From Gnetum montanum (taxonomy: Eukaryota; Streptophyta; Gnetopsida; Gnetales; Gnetaceae), in the NCBI GenBank assembly GCA_015680685.1, contig MNCI01002855.1:125401-145892 (forward strand): a stretch of DNA of 20,492 nt, written 5' to 3'. The notes under the pieces were generated by a model, which made no database searches, had not been told where the DNA came from, and saw only the letters and a program-made list of their open reading frames with translations. The stretch's first letter is position 1; each line of letters opens with the position of its first letter. Positions 9,669 to 17,470 of the stretch are shown here, one piece after another. The translations under genes and the position numbers were made by a program.

Positions 9669-9674
9669 AATAAA
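9669..9674 (+). promoter_or_regulatory. AATAAA polyadenylation-type signal in LTR B
   Basis: AATAAA within TGGCAATAAAGAAG. The flanking GGCAATAAAG is conserved in LTR A, and the relative position in LTR D is the same. It marks the likely 3' end region of the element transcript. Confidence 0.5.
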
Positions 9675-9755
9675 GAAGAGCTCTTTAATTCATCCTTGTA
9701 GCACTTGAGATTTTTTTTCTTACGCATTTCTTTTATTTTATGTTCTTATGAATTT

Positions 9756-9775
9756 ATTTTATTTTATTTTATTTT
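9756..9775 (+). repeat. (ATTTT)4 microsatellite in LTR B
   Basis: Four perfect ATTTT units preceded by a partial ATTT, lying about 80 bases after the AATAAA signal. LTRs A and D do not show this expansion, so it probably arose within this copy. Confidence 0.85.
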
Positions 9776-10262
9776 ATGCACTTTACATTTCTGTTATTAG
9801 CACAATGGTAACCTTTGATCAATTAAGCAAATATTAAAACACACAAGCACGACCACTTCGAGCATGCGTGTAATGCTTGGTAACCTAGTAATGATTAATG
9901 TTTGGTAATCCCAGAAATGTTGCACTGGTTCAGAATATGTACAACAAGTGGGAATAGATGCTAGTGTTAGGATTAGTTAGAACTTAGTTAATAAGTAGTT
10001 AAGTTAAATTAGTCACTTAGTTACCTCTCTCCTTCCCTACTAGCGTAGGACATAAAAACATAAAAGCTATAAAAATCATATGCCTCACACTAACTTAACC
10101 ATACAATCATGACATACATGTAAGCTTGGGAAGATAACAATCAACCAACCCATCCTTGTTCCACAAGGGCACATAAACACTTAGTCCTTGGAATTCGACC
10201 GGATTGTGCATGAAATGCTCGTATTCATATGGTTGAGTGTAGGGGTACCTTGCCACTCATTA

Positions 10263-10472
10263 AATATAAATAAAAATCATGTGCCTTGGCTTACACTTAA
10301 CCATACAACTAAACTTACACAAGTGAAGCTAAGAAGACAATGATCATAACTCTTATGACACTATATTTGTCCAATAGTACTCTTAGAATCTAAGTCCACA
10401 AAATTCAACTGGATCACTAAGGAATGCTTGTGATTCATATGGTTGAGTGGAGGGACTACTTGCTGCTCATCA
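10263..10472 (+). repeat. 3' part of the 5' LTR of element C
   Basis: It resembles the matching part of the LTRs of B and D: the AAAAATCATGTGCC, ACTTAACCATACAA and AATGCTTGTGATTCATATGGTTGAG blocks are in the same order. It ends TGCTGCTCATCA and is followed by a PBS. Its left part is absent because element B is inserted at about 10262/10263. The GCTGCTCATCA ending is shared with LTR D, unlike the CCACTCATCA of A and B. Confidence 0.8.
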
Positions 10473-10473
10473 T

Positions 10474-10491
10474 TGACACCATTGCTAGGGA
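10474..10491 (+). other. Primer-binding site of element C (decayed, tRNA-Asp-like)
   Basis: TGACACCATTGCTAGGGA follows the LTR end by one base. It matches the tRNA-Asp complement less well than the PBS of A, consistent with greater age, but it has the same spacing and sets the LTR end at 10472. A leader without features (10492-10619) follows. Confidence 0.65.
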
Positions 10492-10619
10492 CTTAGTCTA
10501 GCTAAGTATGCTACATAGGGAAGATAGTAAAATCTTATAAAGATATTGTAAAGAATAACTAATTCTAAATCATTAAGAATATAACAACAAACACATACTA
10601 TTAATTAGTAATCGCTAAT

Positions 10620-13060
10620 ATGGCTTCTTTTCACAAGGAAGAATCTCCACCACCATTCACAAGTGAATCCAATCAAAGGAAAGAAGGCAAAAAAATGCAA
10701 GTGCCTCAACAATATTATATTATGTACACTCATCCAAATCCTCACACTTTGGATTTCACCTTCATCCTACATCAGGATGAGCAGCTGCGATGGAGGAACA
10801 TGGAAGACAACATAGTGTTTCCTCCTAATCAATCTATTCTTGCAATGTTGCTAAACAATCTAATCAGGTTGGACATCACTAGACTTAACTTAGAGTACAA
10901 GATTCAAGATCACATCTCTCAGGATTTTCCATTGAGGTGTAATGAAAGAAAGATTGGAAAATGGAAGTTTGATATGAGGCTTCAAATTACAAAAGGTTTC
11001 ATAGCCAATTGCTCTTGCAACCACATAAAGATAATGAAGACTTCTTTTTTAGGCCAGTCCCACTACACATATTCTTCCCCTTTCTTTGAAGTGAAGACAT
11101 TGACCCAAAGATTGTAGTTAATTTTTGACAACTTGGGTGAGGGAAAGAATGGTTCTAAGGATCAAGGGGCCTCAAAAGACAACTAAAGTCATTCATCCAT
11201 AGGCAAGGACAATGACAAGCACCAAGAGAAAGATAAAAAAGATGATCAAGGTAGGGGTCAAAGAAGAAAAGGTAGTAGGCATTGTTCCAGTGCTGATTAT
11301 TCTTCCTCTTCACTTTCATCATCTTCCTCCTCCAACTTTGATAAGAAAGAAGAGGTTGTGACCATGGAAAGAGCAATCAAGATCTTAATGGAGATGAAAT
11401 ACGAGCTAGGGATGATCAAAGATCCTACCAAGACAACAAAGAGCAAGAACATGAACAATAGTAAGGGGAAGAACATCACAAAGACATAAGGCACAACAAG
11501 ACTCATCATAGGCTTCATGATCATGATAGGAACCACTGAGGCCATTATGACTATCATGAGCCTCTACTAGTTACAAGAAACATGTTGAATATTTTAAAGG
11601 CTGTCAAAATTCCTACTAGGCACTTGAAGGATAATCGTATCAAATGGTTGGATATGAACAATATTCCAAAATTTGAGGGGGGATATAACTCAAATTGACA
11701 AAATCATTTGCAAGCCTTCCATGATGCTTGTGCCTTAAAAAATGTGAAAAATGAATGGCAAAATTTGAGACTATTCCTAAGAACACCCATCAAAGAATCA
11801 GAGAGTTGGTATTGATTATTGGAATCGAAATCAATTGAATGATGGAATACAATGTTGGAGTTATTCAATGAAAAGTATCAAACATACTCTAGAGTGTCCA
11901 ATCTACAAAGGCATATCAAAGGCTAGAAATAAGGCAATGATGAGTCCTTGGATGCAGCCCTAAGTAGGTACTACTCCCTATTACACCAATGCCGAGGCCA
12001 TGTTTCTACCAATGAAATCAACTACACCATATCATAGATGAGCTAAAAATTGAAACAAGGAGAATTCTTGGGATCTATGCCTAAGAAAGACTTTCTGAGC
12101 TAAGGTCCCATTAGATCCAAAGGCTCATAGAATAGGTAGAAAAAGAAGAAAAAGAGCTAAAGAAATGAGAACGTGTAGAATAATACAATAGAAACCCTTC
12201 CATTTGTAAGAGGAAGATCCATTTCTGTGAGAACAAGAAGAAGGCACCACTTGATGAAATGGTGCAGAGGAAAACTTTGCCAATAGAAAAATTTATTATT
12301 CAAATATTGGCTAAGGTATATAAGATGTGGGACTCCTTAAATGAGAAGTCCCAAACTACTTTGAAGATTGTAGAGGGATGCAAAGATCAAGAAGGTAGTG
12401 GCCATGAATGAAGGAAGAAAAAGGATGCTAAATGAGAATATCTAAAGGATAAGGATAAATATACAACAGTAAAGGAGGTTGTAAATTTAGAGACTGATGA
12501 TGATGGTTGTGACATTTTTTAATACAAACATCCTAAGGAATTTTTTCACATCTTCTCACACCTACAAGAATTTGGGATGTATGCTTTGAATCCTAGATTA
12601 GCAAAACAACAAGTACCCATGAGGCTATCTTATCCACAAGGCAACTATCGGTAGCAATTCCACCAATAAGCATACTATCTGAGTGGGGTGCCACCTTAAC
12701 CATAAGAGTAGTACCAATAGTAGAAACATCCATAGTTGTGGGGGATGCCAAATCCAAGGCAGCAGTGCCCCTATTGCTAACTTGATTCCTATGGTTAGTA
12801 CATTCAGTAGATAGTTTCTCCACATGACTCTTCTAGTTAAGCTTCCTTTCCACACCATTACTATCCTCTAGAGTACTACATAGCACCTTCTCAAAGAGGT
12901 GAGTCTTTGTTTCCCTTTTATCCTCCTTAACATCCATCCACTCCTACACCACTATCATTAATACCTCTACCACCTGCTTCATCCATGTAAGGTGAAATAC
13001 TTGCCCAACCATAGCAAAGAAACACTATGAGGGTAGTAAACTTGTAGCTAGCTCCTCAGC
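10620..13060 (+). pseudogene. gag of element C, heavily broken
   Basis: The ATG at 10620 opens a 165-codon frame (to 11117) that corresponds to B's gag N-terminus. The shared part includes FTFILHQDEQL, then MEDNIVFPPNQS, and LNLEYKIQDH against B's IEYVVQDH. A Lys/Ser-rich stretch follows (about 11118-11560) with frame changes. The capsid core at 11654-11890 is recognisable: NIPKFEGGY, HLQAFHDACAL and a WNTMLELFNEKYQTYS-type end. The zinc knuckle has been destroyed: at 12508-12543 the first Cys and the His remain, but the second and third Cys are Phe codons and a stop lies between them. The Pro/Tyr/Gln-rich tail (about 12600-13060) has many stops. Confidence 0.75.
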
Positions 13061-13722
13061 CAAGTGATCCTGAATCTAATCCTCACAATAGGCCATTATT
13101 TAGGACTAATTGTCCCATGAAGCCCTCTCAAACACCTATGGCTCCAACCCTACTACTTCAACCTCTAAAATGCCTATTAAGTAGCCTTCAAACCAATGTG
13201 CTTCCCAGTTGCACACTATCATGTAGACTCATGCAATCACAGATTAGATCAAGGTCAAACACCTTCCCAAGAAGAGATCTAATCCTAGGAGTTCTCTTAT
13301 TTACTTGAAACTCACTAGAAATGAACCATGCAAGGCTCTTTTAGATTTAAGTTTTGAAGTTAACTTAATTTCATAAGAGATTTACAAAGCCTTGAACTTG
13401 CCTCCCTTGAAAAGAGCAACATCATACTAGAGCTGGAAGATGAATCCATCACCATTCCTATGGGATTACTAGAGAACATTATGACCACCATTTTTGGGTG
13501 GTTCTATCTTATCATTTTTTTTGTGATCCATGCAAAGAATTGCAAGGGGAACTTCCATAGCATCATGGAAAGAGCATGGTTGAGCACCATTGATGTAAGG
13601 TTGGGGATCAAATACATTTCCTTGAAGATTTCCAAGGAAAATGAATTTAGCAAGATCATGAAGAAAAGAGTTCTATGCATCACGTATAGTGACATAGGGT
13701 GTTATTTTGTGCAAAGACTATG
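13061..13722 (+). pseudogene. Aspartic protease region of element C
   Basis: A linker rich in Pro and Leu precedes the retropepsin-like core (about 13320-13710). The catalytic region reads CKALLDLSFEVNLIS, with the Asp codon at 13344-13346 retained where B has Asn. A stop follows at once (LIS*EIYKAL). A one-base loss in an A run near 13410 shifts the frame. The rest is open from 13442 through 13741 and includes GLLENIMTT and IMERAWLST, where the Gly of the conserved G-R motif is Glu. So B and C are damaged at different places in the same enzyme. Confidence 0.7.
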
Positions 13723-14440
13723 GACCATCAAAGGAAAGTAAAGAGTCTATATAGACTTTCAATTGTTGATTATGACAACCTACTCAAATCATTTCCCATT
13801 ATCATTTGTGGACCAAGTGTTGGATACCATTGCAAGGCATTGTTACTACAGCCTTTTAGATGGTTATAGTGGTTATAACCAAATCCATATTAAACTAAAG
13901 GACCAAGGTAAGATCACATTCACAAGTCCCTAGGGAATATTTACGTATAAAAAGATGCCCTTTGGCCTCTGCAATGCTCCCACCACATTTCAATGGTTGG
14001 TCCTATGCATCTTCCAACAACAAATTGGTAGCAAGGTAGAAGTCTTCATGGATGAATTCTCTACCTATGGGGTTACCTTTGAGTAATCCTTAAACACCCT
14101 TGAGCAAGTTCTTCAGTGATGTGTGGAGACAAACTTGAGGCTCATTAGCAAAAGAGCCACCTAATGGCCCAAGAGGGCATTATCTTGGGGCACTATATTT
14201 TAAACAAAGAGATCGAGGTAGATCCAAAGAAAGTATGAGTCATCCAAGGAATAACCAAATAGCTAGAAATAGTGAAAGATGTGAGGTCATTTCTTGGCCA
14301 AAATAGTTACTATAGGTGCCTCATTAAAAAATTCTCAAAGATTGCCAAACTATTGGTGGAGCTTATAAATAAAGATGCATCATTTGTTTGGACCAAGGAA
14401 TGTGAGAATGCATTCTAGCAATTGAAGAAAAAACTTGTAG
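13723..14440 (+). pseudogene. Reverse transcriptase of element C, N-terminal part deleted
   Basis: At about 13723-13735 the protease end joins directly to the RT strand that in B begins GKWRVCIDFR (here RVYIDFQLL after a stop). About 650 bp equal to B 4437-5090 is therefore missing, including the RT fingers. What remains is YSLLDGYSGYNQI with the first catalytic Asp (about 13850-13888), then MPFGLCNAPTTFQ (from 13955). The active-site box at 14045-14056 reads Phe-Met-Asp-Glu, so the second Asp of the family's FxDD is Glu. Further on, frame changes and stops surround the VLQ*CVETNLRL and SFLGQ-type connection motifs (about 14286-14340). Confidence 0.8.
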
Positions 14441-14835
14441 AAACATCAATAGTAGCAAACTGGTCTAGGCCACTCCACATCATAATAGGTGCATTAAATT
14501 ATGCTTTTGGGGGTCATGATTACATACATGGATGATAAAAAAATGTCCCTACTACATCCACTATGCAAGAAAGAGCATTGTGGATGCATAACTAAACTAC
14601 ACCACCATTGAAAAGGAGCTCATGACAGTGGTGTATGCTTTAGAGAAATTTAGGCACTGTGTGCTTAGATATAAAGTTTTTATGCACATCAACCACAGTG
14701 CTATCTAGTTATTGATGAACAAGCCAATGGTGAGCCTCTATATCATACAGTGGTTGGTGATCCTTAAGGAGTTTGATTTAATGATGATTGACAAAAAGGA
14801 ACCAAGAATGTGGTTTTTGACTACTTGTCTTAGTT
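14441..14835 (+). pseudogene. RNase H domain of element C, catalytic residues lost
   Basis: Aligned with B: IIIGALNY replaces IMIDVSNY, so the first catalytic Asp is Gly (codon 14488-14490). YYIHYARKSI and NYTTIEKELMTVVYALEKFRH keep the Glu. HINHSAI has Asn where B has Asp. The tether LMMIDKKEPRMWF shows a frame change relative to B's RKGTENVV. A one-base change near 14510 also breaks the frame. Two of the acidic catalytic positions are gone, so enzymatic function is not expected. Confidence 0.75.
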
Positions 14836-14979
14836 AAGATATAATAGCAAAGAGGACAAGGATCTAGTATTTAATTAATTTCCTGATAAACTCCTCTTTG
14901 CTAGTGCTATTAATAATCAAGATCCCAAAGAAACAAACTGGTATGATCACATCCTCTCCTATCTACTCACATAGGAGAT

Positions 14980-16230
14980 GCCACAAGAGTGGGACAATAA
15001 GAAGAAATAATAATTTCTTCATGAAGCCAAACACTTCATGGAAATCAAAGGTAACCTCTACAAAGAGTTATGCAAATGACCTGGTACGATGGTGTGTCCT
15101 TGATGGAGATTAACTTCGAGTCCTCCAAAATGCACATGAATTCCATTGTAGGGGCCACTATTTTGGGAGGAGGATGGCCATTAAGATGCTCATGGTAGGG
15201 TAGTATTGACCCACAATCTTTAGGGATGTCCATCACTTCTTCCATTCTTGTGACAAGTGCCAACGGGATGGAGGGATGATTGCATGAATGGAAGGGCCTC
15301 AATAGTGGATTCAACCATTGGAGCCTTCCAATCTTTGGGGGATTGACCCCATGGGCCCATCAATCCCATGTCAAATAAAAAGGCATACATCATCATGGTG
15401 GTTGACTACTACAACAAATGAGCTAAAGTTGCTGCCATTACTAACTGTTCATCTTCTATGGCAGCACAGTTTGTATAACAGAACATTGTAAACAAGTTTG
15501 GTGTGCCATGGGCACTAATTTTAGATAATGAAAAACACTTTACTAGTTCCACTTTTTAAAAATCTCATGCAATGCTTAGGCATTAAACATAAACTAATAA
15601 CTCCAAGCCAATGGTCAAGCTGAGGTTACCATTAGGGAAATCACCAAAATACTAACACGTACAGTTAGTAAATATAGGAAGGACCAGAGTAGTAAATTCA
15701 ACAATGCTCTTTGGACTTATCATTCAATATGGAAACTTCCTATTAGATATTCTCCCTATGAGTTAGTGTATCGGAAACTCCCAACTCTTTCCTTCCAAAC
15801 TGATCTTCATACACTTTCAATGGTCTATGACCTTAACCTGAATCTAAGTTTAGCCCAAAGAGAAATATTGATGAACCTCAAAATGCTAGATGATAATAGG
15901 TTAGTGGCCTTGTCATTGAATGGAGTGCACAAGGCACATAGTAAGAAATTTCATGACCTTAGAATAAGAAAAGTAAAATTTCAGCCAAGAGATAAGTTAC
16001 TCTACTGGAACCCCATGCATGTCCCTCAATGTACAAAATTTCAAAATCTTAGGAAGGGCCCTTACATTATACATGAAACTTTCTCATCTAGGGCCATAAT
16101 GATATACCATCCTACTAGCCCAAATACAAGGTCATTAGTAAACATGCAACAACTTAAATCTTTCCTAGAGACAAGGACAACCAACGGAACCAATACCTCA
16201 ATAGATAGCCAAACATGCTCAATCTTTTAG
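14980..16230 (+). pseudogene. Integrase of element C, interrupted
   Basis: The zinc domain is visible as NAHEFHCRGHYFGRRMAIKM (HX6H, about 15130-15190), with SCDKCQRDGG later (about 15246-15275). The core has IIMVVDYYNK with the first Asp (about 15398-15415) and ALILDNEKHF with the second Asp (about 15514-15545; Glu replaces the usual Gly). About 14 bp are missing before GQAEV (about 15612-15625), which shifts the frame. The last part, 15766-16230, is open for 154 codons and carries the GPY-type module (LRKGPYIIHETF, about 16047-16082). Like B it has no chromodomain, and it ends just before a GGGGGAGATGGCC stretch. Confidence 0.82.
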
Positions 16231-16336
16231 ACCTCTCCCTTCCAAATTAATCATGGGGGAGATGGCCATCCATGCTAACATCCTATAGTAACTCCTCAAT
16301 TTTTCAACTTTTATATTTTACATTATTTTTCATATG
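16231..16336 (+). other. Start of the post-pol region of element C
   Basis: ATGGGGGAGATGGCCATC and the following T-rich stretch match B's 7394-7500 in order and composition. The match stops at 16336, directly before the TGATG end of LTR D, which shows that D landed in C's non-coding tail. Confidence 0.7.
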
Positions 16337-16920
16337 TGATGAGCAGCTAGGTACCCCTATGCCCAACCATGTGAATCAAGGGCATTCACAAGCGACTCGG
16401 TCAAATTCTATAGACTGTAAGCACTTTGCATACACCAAACCCTAACCAACAAATCCTTGTGTTAGAACAGTCATTGTATTTCCAACCTTACTTGTGATGT
16501 TTTGATTGTGATGGTTAAGTGAGATTGAGGTAAATGATTTTTATGGCTTTTTCTCTTTATCTTCTAGAGTCTAATTCTTGAAATGAAATGCAAGGAATGG
16601 AATATTACGTAATCTACAATTATCCTAATCTATCTCTTAACTCTTCCTAGCATAAGTATCTAATCCCATCTTCTGTGCACATCCTGAGCATCCCCTAACC
16701 ACTACTGGGTTACTAGACGTTAAGCATCACTGGGTTGCCAAGTGTTGGGTTTACATTCGAGATGGTCGTACTTATGGTTTTTACAAGCTATAAAAGAGCA
16801 ATGATGATTAAAGTGATAACAATGAAAACTTAAGGAATTATTAAAGCATAGAAATATTAAACTATTAAATGCTCAAATGACTAAGTCCAATTTCTACAAG
16901 AAATGCTTGAAAAAATTATC

Positions 16921-16926
16921 TTTATT
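16921..16926 (-). promoter_or_regulatory. AATAAA polyadenylation-type signal in LTR D
   Basis: The minus strand reads AGCAATAAAGAT, nearly identical in context to LTR A, and lies about 170-175 bases after the TATA box. Confidence 0.5.
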
Positions 16927-17093
16927 GCTGGTCACACCAATGGGCTCAGGTACATTAGTGATCGAATAAAGAGCTGAACACCTTTCTCACACCTACTGTG
17001 GGCACTTGGAAAATATTCTAACTCTCATGAAAAAAACTACAAGAGCTTTGCTACAACTACCAAAAAGATACCTAAGTGTTGTGGAAGCACACT

Positions 17094-17102
17094 TATTTAT
17101 AG
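17094..17102 (-). promoter_or_regulatory. TATA box of LTR D
   Basis: CTATAAATA on the minus strand, the same CTATAAATAAG context as LTR A. Confidence 0.55.
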
Positions 17103-17136
17103 GCTAGAACAGGAGCTGCGTAAATGAGGCCACGTA

Positions 17137-17186
17137 GACGCATGGACAAATGCGTCAATGCGGCTGCATATACGGGGCCCCATATA
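17137..17186. repeat. Inverted-repeat cluster in U3 of LTR D
   Basis: GACGCAT at 17137-17143 is mirrored by ATGCGTC at 17150-17156. GGGGCCCC at 17174-17181 sits inside an 18-base near-palindrome (17169-17186) with one mismatched pair. The cluster lies about 35-85 bases upstream of the TATA box in the LTR's direction. Confidence 0.7.
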
Positions 17187-17226
17187 CATGGCCCAGTCAA
17201 CACATCGACTACTTAGCACTTCATCA

Positions 17227-17260
17227 TATCCCCAAGACTGAGTAAAAACTCGTCCTCAAG
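17227..17260 (-). other. Polypurine tract and conserved pre-LTR motif of element D
   Basis: On the minus strand CTTGAGGACGAGTTTTT comes first, then AGTCTTGGGGATA, and then the LTR start TGATGA. Element B has the parallel CTTGAGGATGATTTTT, then AGTTGTGGGGCTA, then TGATGA (9314-9353). The order and spacing are the same, so this is a family feature. The G-rich part is the plus-strand primer. Confidence 0.65.
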
Positions 17261-17470
17261 TTTCATTACAATTTGGAAGGTATGAAGTTCTTATTACAAC
17301 ACACATGACACGACACACATGACACAATACCAACTTTACTGACGCACCAAGTGCTCAAGTGTACAGAGAAGAAAAAATTACAAAATGGTGGTGTTCAGAG
17401 ACAAAATTGAACATCCTGATCATCTTGGATTCTTTGCTATGCTCAAAGAAGCAAAAATTGTTGGAGAAGA
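17261..17470 (-). other. Short non-coding stretch between D's extra ORF and its polypurine tract
   Basis: About 210 bases after the stop codon of the extra ORF. A short ACACATGACACGACACACATGACAC-type direct repeat (two ACACATGACAC copies near 17300-17322) is present, and nothing else was recognised. Confidence 0.5.

Larger units (their letters stand above)
980..10262 (+). mobile_element. Element B: full-length but decayed Ty3/gypsy LTR retrotransposon
   Basis: A sense-strand element of about 9.3 kb in this window: truncated 5' LTR (980-1270), PBS (1272-1289), gag (from 1407), protease, RT, RNase H, integrase (to about 7420), non-coding region, polypurine tract (9335-9347) and intact 3' LTR (9348-10262). 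The two LTR copies align without any gap at a constant offset of 8992 bases, proving they belong to one element. Every open reading frame is interrupted, so it cannot move on its own. It is flanked on the right by the remaining part of element C's LTR, so B inserted into C. Its own 5' LTR was then split by element A. Confidence 0.85.
9348..10262 (+). repeat. Complete 3' LTR of element B (915 bp)
   Basis: It begins TGATG after the polypurine tract and ends CATTA, a decayed form of the CATCA seen in the 5' copy at 1270. It contains repeated ACTCTAATTATTAGAGT palindromes (9362-9378 and 9462-9478), a TATA box (9494-9499), an AATAAA signal (9669-9674) and an ATTTT repeat. The last 291 bp equal the 5' remnant at 980-1270. 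Immediately downstream the sequence changes to the interior of element C's LTR, so the right junction of the insertion is at or near 10262/10263. Confidence 0.88.
10263..16336 (+). mobile_element. Element C: older decayed Ty3/gypsy element hosting B and D
   Basis: A sense-strand element related to B but clearly diverged. In the window it has the last 210 bp of its 5' LTR, a PBS, gag, protease, a shortened RT, RNase H, integrase and about 106 bp of post-pol sequence. It is then interrupted by LTR D at 16337. Its domains are interrupted more densely than B's, fitting the nesting order in which B landed in C. The first part of its 5' LTR (left of B) and its 3' end (right of D) should lie outside the window. 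Confidence 0.82.
16337..17226 (-). repeat. 3' LTR of element D (890 bp, antisense)
   Basis: The plus-strand text begins TGATG at 16337 and ends CATCA at 17226. On the minus strand it has inverted-repeat and palindromic motifs (17186-17137), a TATA box (17102-17094), and an AATAAA signal (16926-16921). A TTGGCAACCCAGTGATGC stretch (about 16742-16725) is shared in outline with LTR A and LTR B. The GCTGCTCATCA end is shared with element C. Confidence 0.85.

Noticed and set aside
11155-11557. Minus-strand hydrophobic open frames that look like membrane proteins
   Set aside because: They are antisense of the Lys/Glu/Ser-rich stretch of C's gag. AAG/GAA codons read backward give Leu/Phe/Ser.
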